The position numbers were made by a program, and so were the translations under genes. Shown in pieces: positions 25,226 through 34,268 of a stretch of DNA of 64,000 nt. Origin of the DNA: CAAGNP01 sp045603545 (GTDB lineage Bacteria; Bacteroidota; Bacteroidia; Bacteroidales; UBA932); assembly GCA_045603545.1 (NCBI GenBank), contig JAZUMG010000018.1:42460-106459 (forward strand), in the 5' to 3' direction. Numbering within the stretch: position 1 is the first letter of the stretch; the number at the start of each line of letters is the position of its first letter. The notes beneath the pieces were generated by a model that made no database searches, was not told the DNA's origin, and saw nothing but the letters and a program-made list of their open reading frames with translations.

Positions 25226-26926
25226 ATGGAGACAATTCAAATTTTCTGCGAAAACACATCATCTCTGCACGATGTGAGACCTGGAGCAAAGCTCTCTGAA
25301 CTTTGTAAAACCATCAACCACAAATGCCAGTACAGGGCATTGGGTGCAATAGTGGACAACCAGCTCAAGGAGTTGAGCTATAGCGTCTACTCTCCACATA
25401 TAATAAAATTTATCGACCTGTCCCATCCCGACGGCAGGAGGATGTATATCAGATCCCTCTCATTTCTGGCACAGAGATGCGCTCTGGACCTGTTTCCTGA
25501 ACACAGACTCACCTTCAACTACTCCCTCCCGAGCGGACTCTACGGGGAGATCATAGAGAAGAAGAAAGGGGAGGACGGAAAATACAAGGCACTTGGACTG
25601 TCAGCGGAACAAGTGGCACTCCTCAAATCAAAAATGGAGGAGTATGTAAATCTTGATCTTCCATTCATAAAGAAAAAATTGCCAAAAGATATAGCATCTT
25701 CCATCTTCAGAGAGAACGGGTATCAGGCCAAAGCAATCCTCGCAGAGGAGTCCAAACAGTATTTCATCTCCACTTACTACCTGGACGGATATGCCGACAC
25801 ATACTATGGACCGCTGCTTGACTCCACCGGTTACCTTAATCTTTTCGATGTGATCCCATACAGCAACGGATTCTGCCTCCAGGCCCCATCCACATCTGAA
25901 CCCTGGAAAGTGGCAGACTACAAATATCAGGACAAGCTCAACGAGATATTCAAAGAGCACTCTGAGTGGAATGACATCCTTGGCATAGAGAGTCTTGCCC
26001 ACCTCAACAAGGCGGTAAGTATTGGCAAGAGTGCACCTATTATTCAGATAGCGGAGGCCCTCCATGAGAGGAAATATGCGAATATAGCAGATATGATATA
26101 CAGCCGCCGCGAACAGGTAAAACTTGTCCTCATAGCCGGACCTTCAAGCAGTGGAAAAACCACCTCATCCAACCGTATAGCCATCCAGTGCAGGACACTG
26201 GGTCTCAACCCTATAGTACTGGAGATGGACAACTACTTCGTAAGCCGTGACAAGACACCTCTGGACGAGAATGGAGAATACGACTTTGAGTCACTTTATG
26301 CAATGGACCTTGAGTTCTTGAACATGCAGCTCAACGACATACTGGCCGGCAAAGAGGTAGAGTTACCCAAATTTGACTTTGTAAAGGGGGAACGCTTCCC
26401 TTCAGGCAAGAAGATAAGGATGACCGACAAGGATATTCTTATTATGGAGGGTATCCACGCACTCAACAAGGAACTCACAAAAGATCTTGACCAGAGCAAG
26501 CTTTTCAGAATATATGTATCTGCCCTCACATCACTGTCTCTGGATGAGAACAACGTGATCTCGACCACAGATTGCCGACTTCTCCGCAGGATGGTTCGCG
26601 ACGCCCGTACCCGCGGTGTCTCACCGGAAGAGACCATACTCAGATGGCCGAGTGTCCGCAGAGGTGAAGAGAAAAACATCTTCCCGTTCCAGGAAAATGC
26701 AGATGTTATGTTCAACTCCTCATTGATTTTCGAGCTTCCCCTATTGAAATATTATGCTGAACCACATCTGAACAGGATTCCTGTCACTTCGCCCGCATAC
26801 TCTGAAAGTGTCAGGATGCTCAAATTCCTTTCACACATCACTCCACTCACCCCGGAAGAGATAGTGGCAGTACCCCCTACATCCGTACTGAGGGAATTTA
26901 TCGGCGGCAGTTCGATAAAATATTAG
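25226..26926 (+). CDS. TGS-domain uridine-kinase-like nucleoside kinase
   Basis: This 566-residue protein has an N-terminal TGS-like/ThrRS-related region (about 1-65, LCKTINHKCQYRALGAIVDNQLKEL) and a middle region like the threonyl-tRNA synthetase editing portion. The kinase domain of the phosphoribulokinase/uridine kinase family starts near residue 300: Walker A GPSSSGKTT (305-313), EMDNYFVSRDKTPLDENG-YDFESL near 335-355 and LIMEGIHALN near 405. Proteins of this layout are annotated as nucleoside kinases in Bacteroidota and Firmicutes. The role of the synthetase-like half is not known to me. It ends the TPR-envC-kinase run and is followed by a strong terminator. Confidence 0.8.
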   Translation: METIQIFCENTSSLHDVRPGAKLSELCKTINHKCQYRALGAIVDNQLKELSYSVYSPHIIKFIDLSHPDGRRMYIRSLSFLAQRCALDLFPEHRLTFNYSLPSGLYGEIIEKKKGEDGKYKALGLSAEQVALLKSKMEEYVNLDLPFIKKKLPKDIASSIFRENGYQAKAILAEESKQYFISTYYLDGYADTYYGPLLDSTGYLNLFDVIPYSNGFCLQAPSTSEPWKVADYKYQDKLNEIFKEHSEWNDILGIESLAHLNKAVSIGKSAPIIQIAEALHERKYANIADMIYSRREQVKLVLIAGPSSSGKTTSSNRIAIQCRTLGLNPIVLEMDNYFVSRDKTPLDENGEYDFESLYAMDLEFLNMQLNDILAGKEVELPKFDFVKGERFPSGKKIRMTDKDILIMEGIHALNKELTKDLDQSKLFRIYVSALTSLSLDENNVISTTDCRLLRRMVRDARTRGVSPEETILRWPSVRRGEEKNIFPFQENADVMFNSSLIFELPLLKYYAEPHLNRIPVTSPAYSESVRMLKFLSHITPLTPEEIVAVPPTSVLREFIGGSSIKY

Positions 26927-26990
26927 AGACAGAAGACTGTTCCCGCGACAAAAAATGGCGATATTTTGACGCGGCAGCCCAGAAAAACAA

Positions 26991-27028
26991 ATCCCGCGAC
27001 AGATTTTAGCAGAATCTTGTCGCGGGAT
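26991..27028. terminator. Bidirectional terminator between kinase genes
   Basis: A long stem pairs ATCCCGCGACAGATT (26991-27005) with AATCTTGTCGCGGGAT (27013-27028), with one bulged base. It separates the convergent nucleoside kinase and deoxynucleoside kinase genes. A partial copy of one arm (CCCGCGACAAA) lies at 26942-26952. Confidence 0.7.
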
Positions 27029-27049
27029 ATATGTTTGTGCCGTGATCTA

Positions 27050-27664
27050 CTAGAACAATCCGTAGAGCTGGGCGTCGATACGGTCAATGATCTGGTTAAG
27101 GTGATCGGGATTCTCTTCAAACTTGAGTTCATCCACATTCACTATCATAAGCGGACCATCCTTGTAGTTTTCGATCCACTCCTCATAGCGGTCATTAAGT
27201 CCTTTGAGGTAGTCGATACGGATACTGCTTTCGTATTCGCGTCCCCTTTTCTGAATTTGTGCCACAAGGTTTGGAATGGATGATTTGAGGTAGATGATAA
27301 GATCCGGTGCCTTGACAAGCGATGTCATAAGATTGAACAGGGATGAGTAGTTCTCAAAGTCCCTTGAATCCATTAGGCCCATTGAGTGGAGGTTTGGTGC
27401 AAATATACGTGCATCTTCATAGATGGTACGGTCCTGAATCACATTCTTCTCACTGTTGCGGATCGCCACGACATCTTCAAAACGACGGTTCAGGAAGTAA
27501 ACCTGGACATTGAATGACCAGCGTCTCATATCGTTGTAGAAATCGGAGAGATATGGGTTGAAATCCACATCCTCAAACTTTGGTTCCCATCCGTAATGTT
27601 TTGCCAATAAGTTAGTAAGGGTTGTCTTACCGCTTCCGATATTTCCTGCAATAGCTATATGCAT
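27050..27664 (-). CDS. Deoxynucleoside kinase (dNK/dGK family)
   Basis: The protein has 204 residues from the ATG at 27664, where the family start MHIAIAGNIGSGKTTL begins. The extension to 27700 would overlap the promoter. The P-loop is GNIGSGKT (7-14). The catalytic DRTIYED motif (Glu-Arg replaced by Asp-Arg) lies near residue 80 and the lid segment QKRGREYES near 140. The family phosphorylates deoxyadenosine, deoxyguanosine or deoxycytidine for nucleotide salvage. Exact substrate choice is not readable. The gene is divergent from the MBL hydrolase with facing consensus promoters. Confidence 0.88.
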   Translation of the reverse strand: MHIAIAGNIGSGKTTLTNLLAKHYGWEPKFEDVDFNPYLSDFYNDMRRWSFNVQVYFLNRRFEDVVAIRNSEKNVIQDRTIYEDARIFAPNLHSMGLMDSRDFENYSSLFNLMTSLVKAPDLIIYLKSSIPNLVAQIQKRGREYESSIRIDYLKGLNDRYEEWIENYKDGPLMIVNVDELKFEENPDHLNQIIDRIDAQLYGLF

Positions 27665-27697
27665 CTTGTTACCTCCGATATTTTTAATTTCAAATGA

Positions 27698-27727
27698 CAA
27701 ATATACCTAATTCTTTTCGTAAATTTG
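27698..27727. promoter_or_regulatory. Divergent -7 boxes between deoxynucleoside kinase and MBL hydrolase
   Basis: Minus TATATTTG (27705-27698) and plus TAAATTTG (27720-27727) both match TAnnTTTG. They lie in the 68-base gap between the two starts. The -33 elements are not clear. Confidence 0.5.
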
Positions 27728-27732
27728 CCATT

Positions 27733-28365
27733 ATGATCAAGACTTTTTATTTCAACGACCTTCGTACCTGTTGCTATGTGCTATGGGACGACACTAAAGA
27801 GTGTGTTATAGTGGATGCCGGCTGCTACTCGGAGAGCGAGAAAGGGCGTCTGGCCAAATTTGTATATGATAACGGTTTGAAACCTGTCAAACTCCTTCAG
27901 ACTCACGGCCATTTCGACCATGTAATGGGGTGCATGTTTGCCAGAAAACAGTGGGATATTCCAGCATACATGAATCACGGGGACATTCCACAAGTAGCAA
28001 GAGCATCTTCCTACGGAGGGTACTTCGGATACAGCTTTGAAGATCCGGGAGAAGAGTTCATAGATCTGAAGGATGGAGATGAGATAACTTTCGGACACAC
28101 AGCACTTAAAGTTCTCCATACACCCGGACACTCGAAAGGTGGTGTAGTCTACTACAATGAGGCGGAGAAGTATGTCATCACCGGTGACTCCCTTTTTGCC
28201 CAGAGCATCGGCCGCACAGATCTCCCGGGCGGTGATTTGGATGAGCTTATGGCGAGCCTGAAAAATAAAATCCTGACTCTCCCAGAGGAGACAAAAGTAT
28301 ATCCAGGTCACGGCCCTGCGACAGATATTGCCACAGAGAAGCAAACCAATCCTTTCATGATGTAA
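27733..28365 (+). CDS. MBL-fold metallo-hydrolase (glyoxalase II-like)
   Basis: The protein has 210 residues from the ATG at 27733. The upstream extension to 27694 would start inside the promoter. All five metallo-beta-lactamase motifs are present: THGHFDH near residue 57, HTPGHSKGG near 130, TGDSLF near 152 and YPGHGP near 192. The length and order are those of small cytosolic hydroxyacylglutathione-hydrolase-like enzymes, for which Bacteroidota lack a clear glutathione substrate. The thiol-ester or other substrate is unknown. It precedes uvrA by 3 bases and is likely cotranscribed. Confidence 0.85.
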   Translation: MIKTFYFNDLRTCCYVLWDDTKECVIVDAGCYSESEKGRLAKFVYDNGLKPVKLLQTHGHFDHVMGCMFARKQWDIPAYMNHGDIPQVARASSYGGYFGYSFEDPGEEFIDLKDGDEITFGHTALKVLHTPGHSKGGVVYYNEAEKYVITGDSLFAQSIGRTDLPGGDLDELMASLKNKILTLPEETKVYPGHGPATDIATEKQTNPFMM

Positions 28366-28368
28366 AGT

Positions 28369-31176
28369 ATGGACAGCATAAAGATCACCAAAGCCAATGT
28401 CCACAACCTTAAGGGTGTCTCTCTTGAGATACCCCGTGGGAAACTTGTGGTGATCACCGGTTTGAGTGGGAGTGGAAAGTCCTCTCTCGCCTTTGACACC
28501 ATCTTTGCAGAGGCACAGAGGAGATATCTTGACACCCTTTCACCCTACGCAAAGCATTTCATCGGGGTGATGGAGCGTCCCAACGTGGAGAGCATTGAAG
28601 GGTTGAGCCCCACCATTGCCATAGAGCAGAAGAGTACAAACAGAAACCCCAGATCCACAGTGGGGACCATTACGGAGATTTCCGATTTCCTGAGGCTTCT
28701 CTATGCCAGGGCATCTGTTGCATACTCCCCCATCACAGGCAAAGCCATGGTCAGATACTCTGACACTCAAATCATTGACCTGATTCTCAACAAATATGCA
28801 GGAAAGAAGACCATCCTCCTCTCCCCCCTTGTAAAGGGCCGCAAAGGGCACTACAAGGATCTTTTCGAGAGCACGCTCCGCAAGGGGTATACACAGATGA
28901 GGGTAGATGGCAATCTTGAAAACATTTCAGATCTTCTTGATGGAGTAGACAGGTACAAGACCCACTTCATCGACCTTGTGGTGGACAAGCTTGTCCCCAA
29001 GGAGGAGGATTACAAGAGAGTTAGGGACTCTGTCCAGACTGCCCTCAATTATGGCAAGGGGTCCCTCTCTGTATGGGATATATCTTCTGATGAGATTACC
29101 CACTACAGCAAGCATTTCATATGCCCGGACAGCGGGATATCATTCCCCGAACCTGCCCCCCACACTTTTTCCTTCAATTCCCCACAGGGGGCCTGTCCCC
29201 ATTGCAAAGGGCTCGGTGTCATATCCACAGTGGATATGTCGAAGATTATCCCAAATGACTCACTCTCAATTGCAGAGGGGGGCATAGAGCCCATCGGGGT
29301 CAGAAAGGAGAACAATCTTTTTGCTGTTCTTGACAGCATTGCCCTGAAATACGGGTTCACCCTCACAACCCCTATAAAAGATCTCCCAGAAGATGTTCTG
29401 AACCTCATACTATACGGTTCTGAGGAGCTTTTCAGGGTAAAATCTATCGGCGGGCTATCAGATATGGTGACATTCCCAGGCATCATCTCCAAGATTGAGC
29501 ACAAGGATGATGAGAGCGATGACAGTTTTGACAGAAGGGAGCGGTTCTCACAGGAGACACTCTGTCCCCATTGTCACGGCACCCGCCTGAAAGAGGAGGC
29601 TCTGCACTTCAGGATTGACGGTAAAAATATAGCTGAGGTGTCCGATATGGATATCAGCGAACTGCACAAATGGATATGCACCCTAACAGAGAAGCTTGAC
29701 AAGAAGCAGAGCGCCATTGCGTACGACATCCTCAAAGAGCTTAGGGACAGAATAGGGTTCCTTATTGATGTGGGGCTTGAATACCTCTCACTCAGCAGGT
29801 CCACCCGCTCACTCAGTGGAGGCGAAAGCCAGAGAATCCGTCTCGCCACACAGATTGGGTCAAAACTGGTCAATGTCCTCTACATCCTCGATGAGCCGAG
29901 CATCGGTCTGCATCAGTCTGATAACAGGAAACTCATCAACTCACTGAAAAAGCTCCGTGATGAAGGGAACTCTGTGATGGTGGTGGAGCACGATGAGGAG
30001 ATGATGCACAGTGCCGACTGGCTGATAGATATCGGACCTGGAGCCGGTATCAAAGGTGGAGAGGTCCTGTATTGCAATGAACCTGCCCAATTGGATAAAC
30101 ATTTCCCTGATGAAGGGTGTTCGCTTACTGCTGACTATATGCTCGGCAGAAGGAGAATTGAGGTACCGGAGGTCAGACGCCAGGGCAACGGCAAATTCCT
30201 GGAGCTCAAAGGTGCCAGGGGCAACAATCTGAAAAATGTGGATATAAAGATTCCACTTGGATGCTTCGTCGGGATAAGCGGAGTGAGTGGAAGCGGCAAA
30301 TCTTCACTTATCAATGAGACTCTGATGCCCATCCTGAGCAACAGGTTCTACCGCTCACTATACACACCTCTCCCCTACGACGAGATATGCGGAGTAGAGA
30401 ATATCGACAAGATAATTGAGATAGATCAGGCTCCTATTGGGCGCTCACCCAGGAGCAACCCCGCCACATATACAGGAGTCTTCTCAGATATAAGAAAGCT
30501 CTTCGAACAGACTCCCGATGCCAAGATCAGGGGACTCAAAGCGGGCAAATTCTCCTTCAATGTAAAAGGTGGCCGATGCGAGGTGTGCAAAGGAGCCGGG
30601 GTGGAGCTTATAGAGATGAACTTCCTCCCCTCGGTACAAGTTACCTGCAAAGAGTGCCGTGGACAGAGATACAGGCCAGATATACTGGCTGTCAAATACA
30701 AAGGGAAGAGCATCAATGATGTCCTGGAGATGACAATATCACAGGCAGCTGAGTTCTTTGAGCCAATACCGTCGATATATCGCCGGATAAAAACCCTCGA
30801 AGATGTAGGACTCGGCTACATCAAACTCGGGCAATCATCACTGTCACTCTCCGGTGGGGAGAATCAGCGTGTAAAACTTGCTGCTGAGCTCTCCAAACCA
30901 AGTACAGGAAACTCTCTCTTTCTTCTGGATGAGCCCACTACAGGTCTCCACTCTGAAGATATAAAGGTATTGTTGAACGTTCTCCAAAGACTTGTAGACC
31001 AGGGAAATACCGTAGTAGTTATCGAACACAATATAGATGTTCTAAGGTCTGTTGACTATCTTTTTGACATGGGACCTAAAGGTGGCCGCGACGGAGGGTA
31101 TATTGTGGCAGAAGGGACACCAGAGGAGGTGGCTGTAAATCCCGATTCAGTCACAGGCCGCGAACTGGGATTATAG
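28369..31176 (+). CDS. uvrA: Excinuclease ABC subunit A
   Basis: This 935-residue dimeric ABC-type ATPase detects bulky DNA lesions and loads UvrB. Both ATPase modules are complete: Walker A GLSGSGKSS near residue 32 and GVSGSGKSS near 640, signatures LSGGESQR and LSGGENQR, and Walker B segments YILDEPS and FLLDEPT. The UvrB-binding and insertion domains are present (about 115-250). Zinc modules appear as CPHCKGLG and CPHCHGTR, and as CEVCKGAG with CKECRGQR. The N-terminal Cys pair found in some UvrA proteins near residue 120 is absent (SPITGKAM), which I believe is normal in this phylum. A second uvrA elsewhere in the genome is possible. Confidence 0.95.
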   Translation: MDSIKITKANVHNLKGVSLEIPRGKLVVITGLSGSGKSSLAFDTIFAEAQRRYLDTLSPYAKHFIGVMERPNVESIEGLSPTIAIEQKSTNRNPRSTVGTITEISDFLRLLYARASVAYSPITGKAMVRYSDTQIIDLILNKYAGKKTILLSPLVKGRKGHYKDLFESTLRKGYTQMRVDGNLENISDLLDGVDRYKTHFIDLVVDKLVPKEEDYKRVRDSVQTALNYGKGSLSVWDISSDEITHYSKHFICPDSGISFPEPAPHTFSFNSPQGACPHCKGLGVISTVDMSKIIPNDSLSIAEGGIEPIGVRKENNLFAVLDSIALKYGFTLTTPIKDLPEDVLNLILYGSEELFRVKSIGGLSDMVTFPGIISKIEHKDDESDDSFDRRERFSQETLCPHCHGTRLKEEALHFRIDGKNIAEVSDMDISELHKWICTLTEKLDKKQSAIAYDILKELRDRIGFLIDVGLEYLSLSRSTRSLSGGESQRIRLATQIGSKLVNVLYILDEPSIGLHQSDNRKLINSLKKLRDEGNSVMVVEHDEEMMHSADWLIDIGPGAGIKGGEVLYCNEPAQLDKHFPDEGCSLTADYMLGRRRIEVPEVRRQGNGKFLELKGARGNNLKNVDIKIPLGCFVGISGVSGSGKSSLINETLMPILSNRFYRSLYTPLPYDEICGVENIDKIIEIDQAPIGRSPRSNPATYTGVFSDIRKLFEQTPDAKIRGLKAGKFSFNVKGGRCEVCKGAGVELIEMNFLPSVQVTCKECRGQRYRPDILAVKYKGKSINDVLEMTISQAAEFFEPIPSIYRRIKTLEDVGLGYIKLGQSSLSLSGGENQRVKLAAELSKPSTGNSLFLLDEPTTGLHSEDIKVLLNVLQRLVDQGNTVVVIEHNIDVLRSVDYLFDMGPKGGRDGGYIVAEGTPEEVAVNPDSVTGRELGL

Positions 31177-31214
31177 CTACACTTCCAAATGGACCAGCCT
31201 GATTTGGGGATCAA

Positions 31215-32612
31215 CTACTCCTGAAACAGACTTTTGCAGAGGGCCGCAATGTTGGAAACTTCGACCACTTCGATTCCCTTTGTCTTTTTCCCGCGGAATT
31301 CCCCTGCGGAGTTATATGAAGAGATATAGATTTTCTTATAGCCGAGCCTCTGTGCTTCGGCTATTCTTCTGTCTATCTGGCCGACAGGGCGAAGCTCACC
31401 ACTTAGTCCCACTTCAGCAGCAAAACATATACGTGGGGATATGTTCAGATCGAAATTCGATGACAATATAGCACAAATGACTGCCAAGTCACAGGCTGGA
31501 TCGGAGATTTTGAGCCCTCCTGCAATGTTGAGGAATACATCCTTTGCAGAGAGTTTGAACCCTGCCCTTTTCTCCAAAACAGCGAGCAGCATATTCATCC
31601 TTCTGACATCAAACCCTGTGGCAGAGCGCTGTGGCATACCATAAGCAGCGGTAGAGACAAGTGCCTGCACCTCGATAAGAAATGGTCTGGTCCCATCCAG
31701 CATTGCCCCGACAGCAACACCACTCAGATCATCATCATGCATAGGGGTGAGGATCTCAGAGGGGTTGGAGACCTGACGGAGGCCACTGTTGAGCATCTCA
31801 AAAATGGCAAGCTCCGCAGTAGAGCCGAACCTGTTCTTTATGCTGCGTAATATCCTGTATGCATGCCTGGTATCCCCCTCGAACTGCAGGACCACGTCCA
31901 CAATGTGTTCAAGCACCTTCGGTCCTGCGATGGAACCATCTTTGGTAATATGGCCAATAAGTATGACTGGGACATTGCTCTCCTTGGCATACCGTAGTAA
32001 TGCTGACGCGCACTCCCTCACCTGAGTTACAGAGCCAGGGGATGACTCAAGGGCCTCTGAGTATATTGTCTGTATAGAGTCTACGATAAGGAGTTCAGGG
32101 GCAGTCTCTTTCGCTGTAGATAGGATATTCTCCAGAAGGGTCTCCCCAAGGACCAGACAATTTTCAAGTTCATCATCCTTGCCACCTGAAAGTCTCTGCG
32201 CCCTCAATTTTATCTGACGTGGAGACTCCTCACCCGAGACATACAATGTCCTCAATGATGGACAGCCGAGGGGGATTTGTAAGGAGAGTGTCGATTTGCC
32301 GATACCGGGCTCACCTCCGATGAGTATCATCGAACCGCGGACAAGTCCACCTCCGAGTATTCTCTCTATCTCCTCATTTCCTATGGAAATGCGGCTCTCC
32401 TGAGTGATATCAATCTTGTTAATAGGGGTGGGTCTGGCATCAGATATCTTCAACAGCGAGCGGCTTCTATCTCCAGACGATGATTTTGCAGAAGGGGCTT
32501 TGGGCTCCTCTACCATAGTATTCCATTCACCGCACGCTGGGCATCTCCCCATCCATTTTGAACTCTCATTGCCACAAGAGGAACAAAACCACACTGTTTT
32601 ACTTTTTGCCAT
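31215..32612 (-). CDS. radA: DNA repair protein RadA
   Basis: This 465-residue protein begins with a C4 zinc finger (CSSCGNESSKWMGRCPACGEW, Cys residues at about 10-30). A RecA-like ATPase follows with Walker A GGEPGIGKST near residue 100 and the RadA-specific KNRFGS motif near 260, then a Lon-like C-terminal domain (about 290-465). RadA drives branch migration of recombination intermediates. It is convergent with uvrA (38-base gap, no clear terminator) and divergent from the secreted serine hydrolase. Confidence 0.95.
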   Translation of the reverse strand: MAKSKTVWFCSSCGNESSKWMGRCPACGEWNTMVEEPKAPSAKSSSGDRSRSLLKISDARPTPINKIDITQESRISIGNEEIERILGGGLVRGSMILIGGEPGIGKSTLSLQIPLGCPSLRTLYVSGEESPRQIKLRAQRLSGGKDDELENCLVLGETLLENILSTAKETAPELLIVDSIQTIYSEALESSPGSVTQVRECASALLRYAKESNVPVILIGHITKDGSIAGPKVLEHIVDVVLQFEGDTRHAYRILRSIKNRFGSTAELAIFEMLNSGLRQVSNPSEILTPMHDDDLSGVAVGAMLDGTRPFLIEVQALVSTAAYGMPQRSATGFDVRRMNMLLAVLEKRAGFKLSAKDVFLNIAGGLKISDPACDLAVICAILSSNFDLNISPRICFAAEVGLSGELRPVGQIDRRIAEAQRLGYKKIYISSYNSAGEFRGKKTKGIEVVEVSNIAALCKSLFQE

Positions 32613-32635
32613 AACCTTTTCACTCTATTTGAAAG

Positions 32636-32653
32636 CAAATTTAACTATATTTG
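32636..32653. promoter_or_regulatory. Overlapping divergent promoters of radA and serine hydrolase gene
   Basis: Minus TAAATTTG (32643-32636) and plus TATATTTG (32646-32653) both fit the Bacteroidota -7 box and nearly touch. They lie in the 64-base gap between the two start codons, so polymerase binding is probably mutually exclusive. Confidence 0.5.
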
Positions 32654-32676
32654 TGGATAAATAAATCAATCACGAT

Positions 32677-34245
32677 ATGAAGAAATTCTTTTTTGCTCTA
32701 GTGCTTGCCCTGCTTACCTTTACTTGGGCAGGTTATTCACAAAACGAGTGTCCAAATGACCAACTTCTCAATACACTGGACGAGTATATCCAGCAGGTGA
32801 AAGAGGGTTGGGAAATACCTGGCATGGCAGTATCTGTAATCAAGGACGGCAAGATGGTATTCTCCAAAGGATACGGCATAAAGGAGATGGGCAGCAACGC
32901 CCCTGTTGAGAGCAGTTCCATCTTCCAGATCGGCTCTGTTTCAAAATCGTTCACTGCAGCCGTTATGGCCTCTGTAGTGGATGAAGGGCTTGTTTCCTGG
33001 GACGATACAGTAAAGAACATCCTCCCCGATTTCAGATGGGGTGATGAATATGTGGAGAACAATATGCAGGTCAAAGACCTGATGACCCACAAGACAGGTA
33101 TCGGCGGCCAGGTGGGTACCTACATCCCCAATGTAGGTTACGACAGGGATGATGTATATCAGATGATGGGTCTTATCAAACCAAAATACCAGTTCCGCCA
33201 CACATATGCATACAACAATATCACATTCATCATAGCTGAAAAAGTTATTGAGAAAGTTACCGGCAAAAGCTGGGAAGAGAATGTAAGGACCAGAATTTTC
33301 GAACCCCTCGGAATGACCTCCTCGTCTGTAAACGGTGAGGGCTCCGATATTGAAAACGGATTTGTGGATGCAGGTGACAGAGCCTGCGTACCTCACGAAT
33401 TCTACTATGTTCCCGACAAGATGCATGTCGCTCCACTTTACGGAGATGAGAGAGCATTGTGGTGGGAGACAGTTATCGGCCCTGCCGGCAGCGTGAACTC
33501 AACAGTGGAAGATATGGCCAAATATGCGCAGTTCCATCTGGATCTTGGCAAAGTTGGTGACAAACAGGTAATCTCTGAAAAGCAGATGAAATACCTCCAT
33601 AAAGGGCAGACCATCGTATCTCAGTCAGATGACTATATCAGACTATACGGCCACTGCTGGTTTGTAGAGCAGAATGACAGATACAGACTACTTTTCCACA
33701 CTGGTACCACTTGGGGATTTACCGCCATCTGTGCATTCGTTCCAGAGCTTGACTTAGGTCTTGTAGTTCTATGCAACAGCGAAGTTCCTTCAGATCCACG
33801 TTATGCCATCATGCGCAAGACCGTGGACCTCTATCTTGGTGACGGAGTAGAGAGGGACTACAATGCCGAATATCTAGCAGACTGGTGGGAATCAGAGAGA
33901 AAGGATCAGGCAGAAAAGGAGAAAAATCAGAAACCTGTAGAGGTTATCCCTGCTCCAAATCCTAAAGCCATCACAGGCCACTACCACAAAGGTCCCCTTT
34001 TCGGTTGTGCAGAAGTGGAGTTTGAAGATGGCAAACTATACATCAAAGTGGGAAAGAAAGGGTGGAAACGCGAACTTACCCACGTAAACGGGCTTGAATA
34101 TTCATTCCGTTCAGACGGATACGCTTTCCCTGTAAAATTCACTATGGACAAGAAGGGCAAAGAGGCTATCAAACTTGAGATTGACTTCCATAATGGAGAA
34201 GGCAACAACTTCGGACCATGGGAGAAAGAGCATGACCACCATTAG
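32677..34245 (+). CDS. Secreted class C beta-lactamase-like serine hydrolase
   Basis: This 522-residue protein has a signal peptide (cleavage after YSQ, near residue 22). The beta-lactamase/DD-peptidase fold covers about 30-400. The nucleophile motif S-V-S-K is at residues 87-90, the Y-N-N triad near 170 and HTGTTWG near 343 replaces the third KTG-like motif. A C-terminal DUF3471-like beta domain (about 430-522) is joined by a Lys/Glu-rich linker. The family includes D-amino-acid peptidases, esterases and wall-peptide hydrolases, and antibiotic resistance cannot be assumed. The next gene starts 23 bases later and is also exported. Confidence 0.85.
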   Translation: MKKFFFALVLALLTFTWAGYSQNECPNDQLLNTLDEYIQQVKEGWEIPGMAVSVIKDGKMVFSKGYGIKEMGSNAPVESSSIFQIGSVSKSFTAAVMASVVDEGLVSWDDTVKNILPDFRWGDEYVENNMQVKDLMTHKTGIGGQVGTYIPNVGYDRDDVYQMMGLIKPKYQFRHTYAYNNITFIIAEKVIEKVTGKSWEENVRTRIFEPLGMTSSSVNGEGSDIENGFVDAGDRACVPHEFYYVPDKMHVAPLYGDERALWWETVIGPAGSVNSTVEDMAKYAQFHLDLGKVGDKQVISEKQMKYLHKGQTIVSQSDDYIRLYGHCWFVEQNDRYRLLFHTGTTWGFTAICAFVPELDLGLVVLCNSEVPSDPRYAIMRKTVDLYLGDGVERDYNAEYLADWWESERKDQAEKEKNQKPVEVIPAPNPKAITGHYHKGPLFGCAEVEFEDGKLYIKVGKKGWKRELTHVNGLEYSFRSDGYAFPVKFTMDKKGKEAIKLEIDFHNGEGNNFGPWEKEHDHH

Positions 34246-34268
34246 TATTAATTAAAACAAATTATAAT

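Noticed and set aside
28717..28770. Loss of an N-terminal Cys pair in UvrA as a functional defect
   Set aside because: The four main zinc-binding clusters are intact, and the SPITGKAM-type replacement seems common in Bacteroidota UvrA, so it is not reported as unusual.
32677..34245. Antibiotic-resistance beta-lactamase
   Set aside because: It has the class C-like fold but also a DUF3471-type tail and a non-KTG third motif, which point to a general secreted serine hydrolase.
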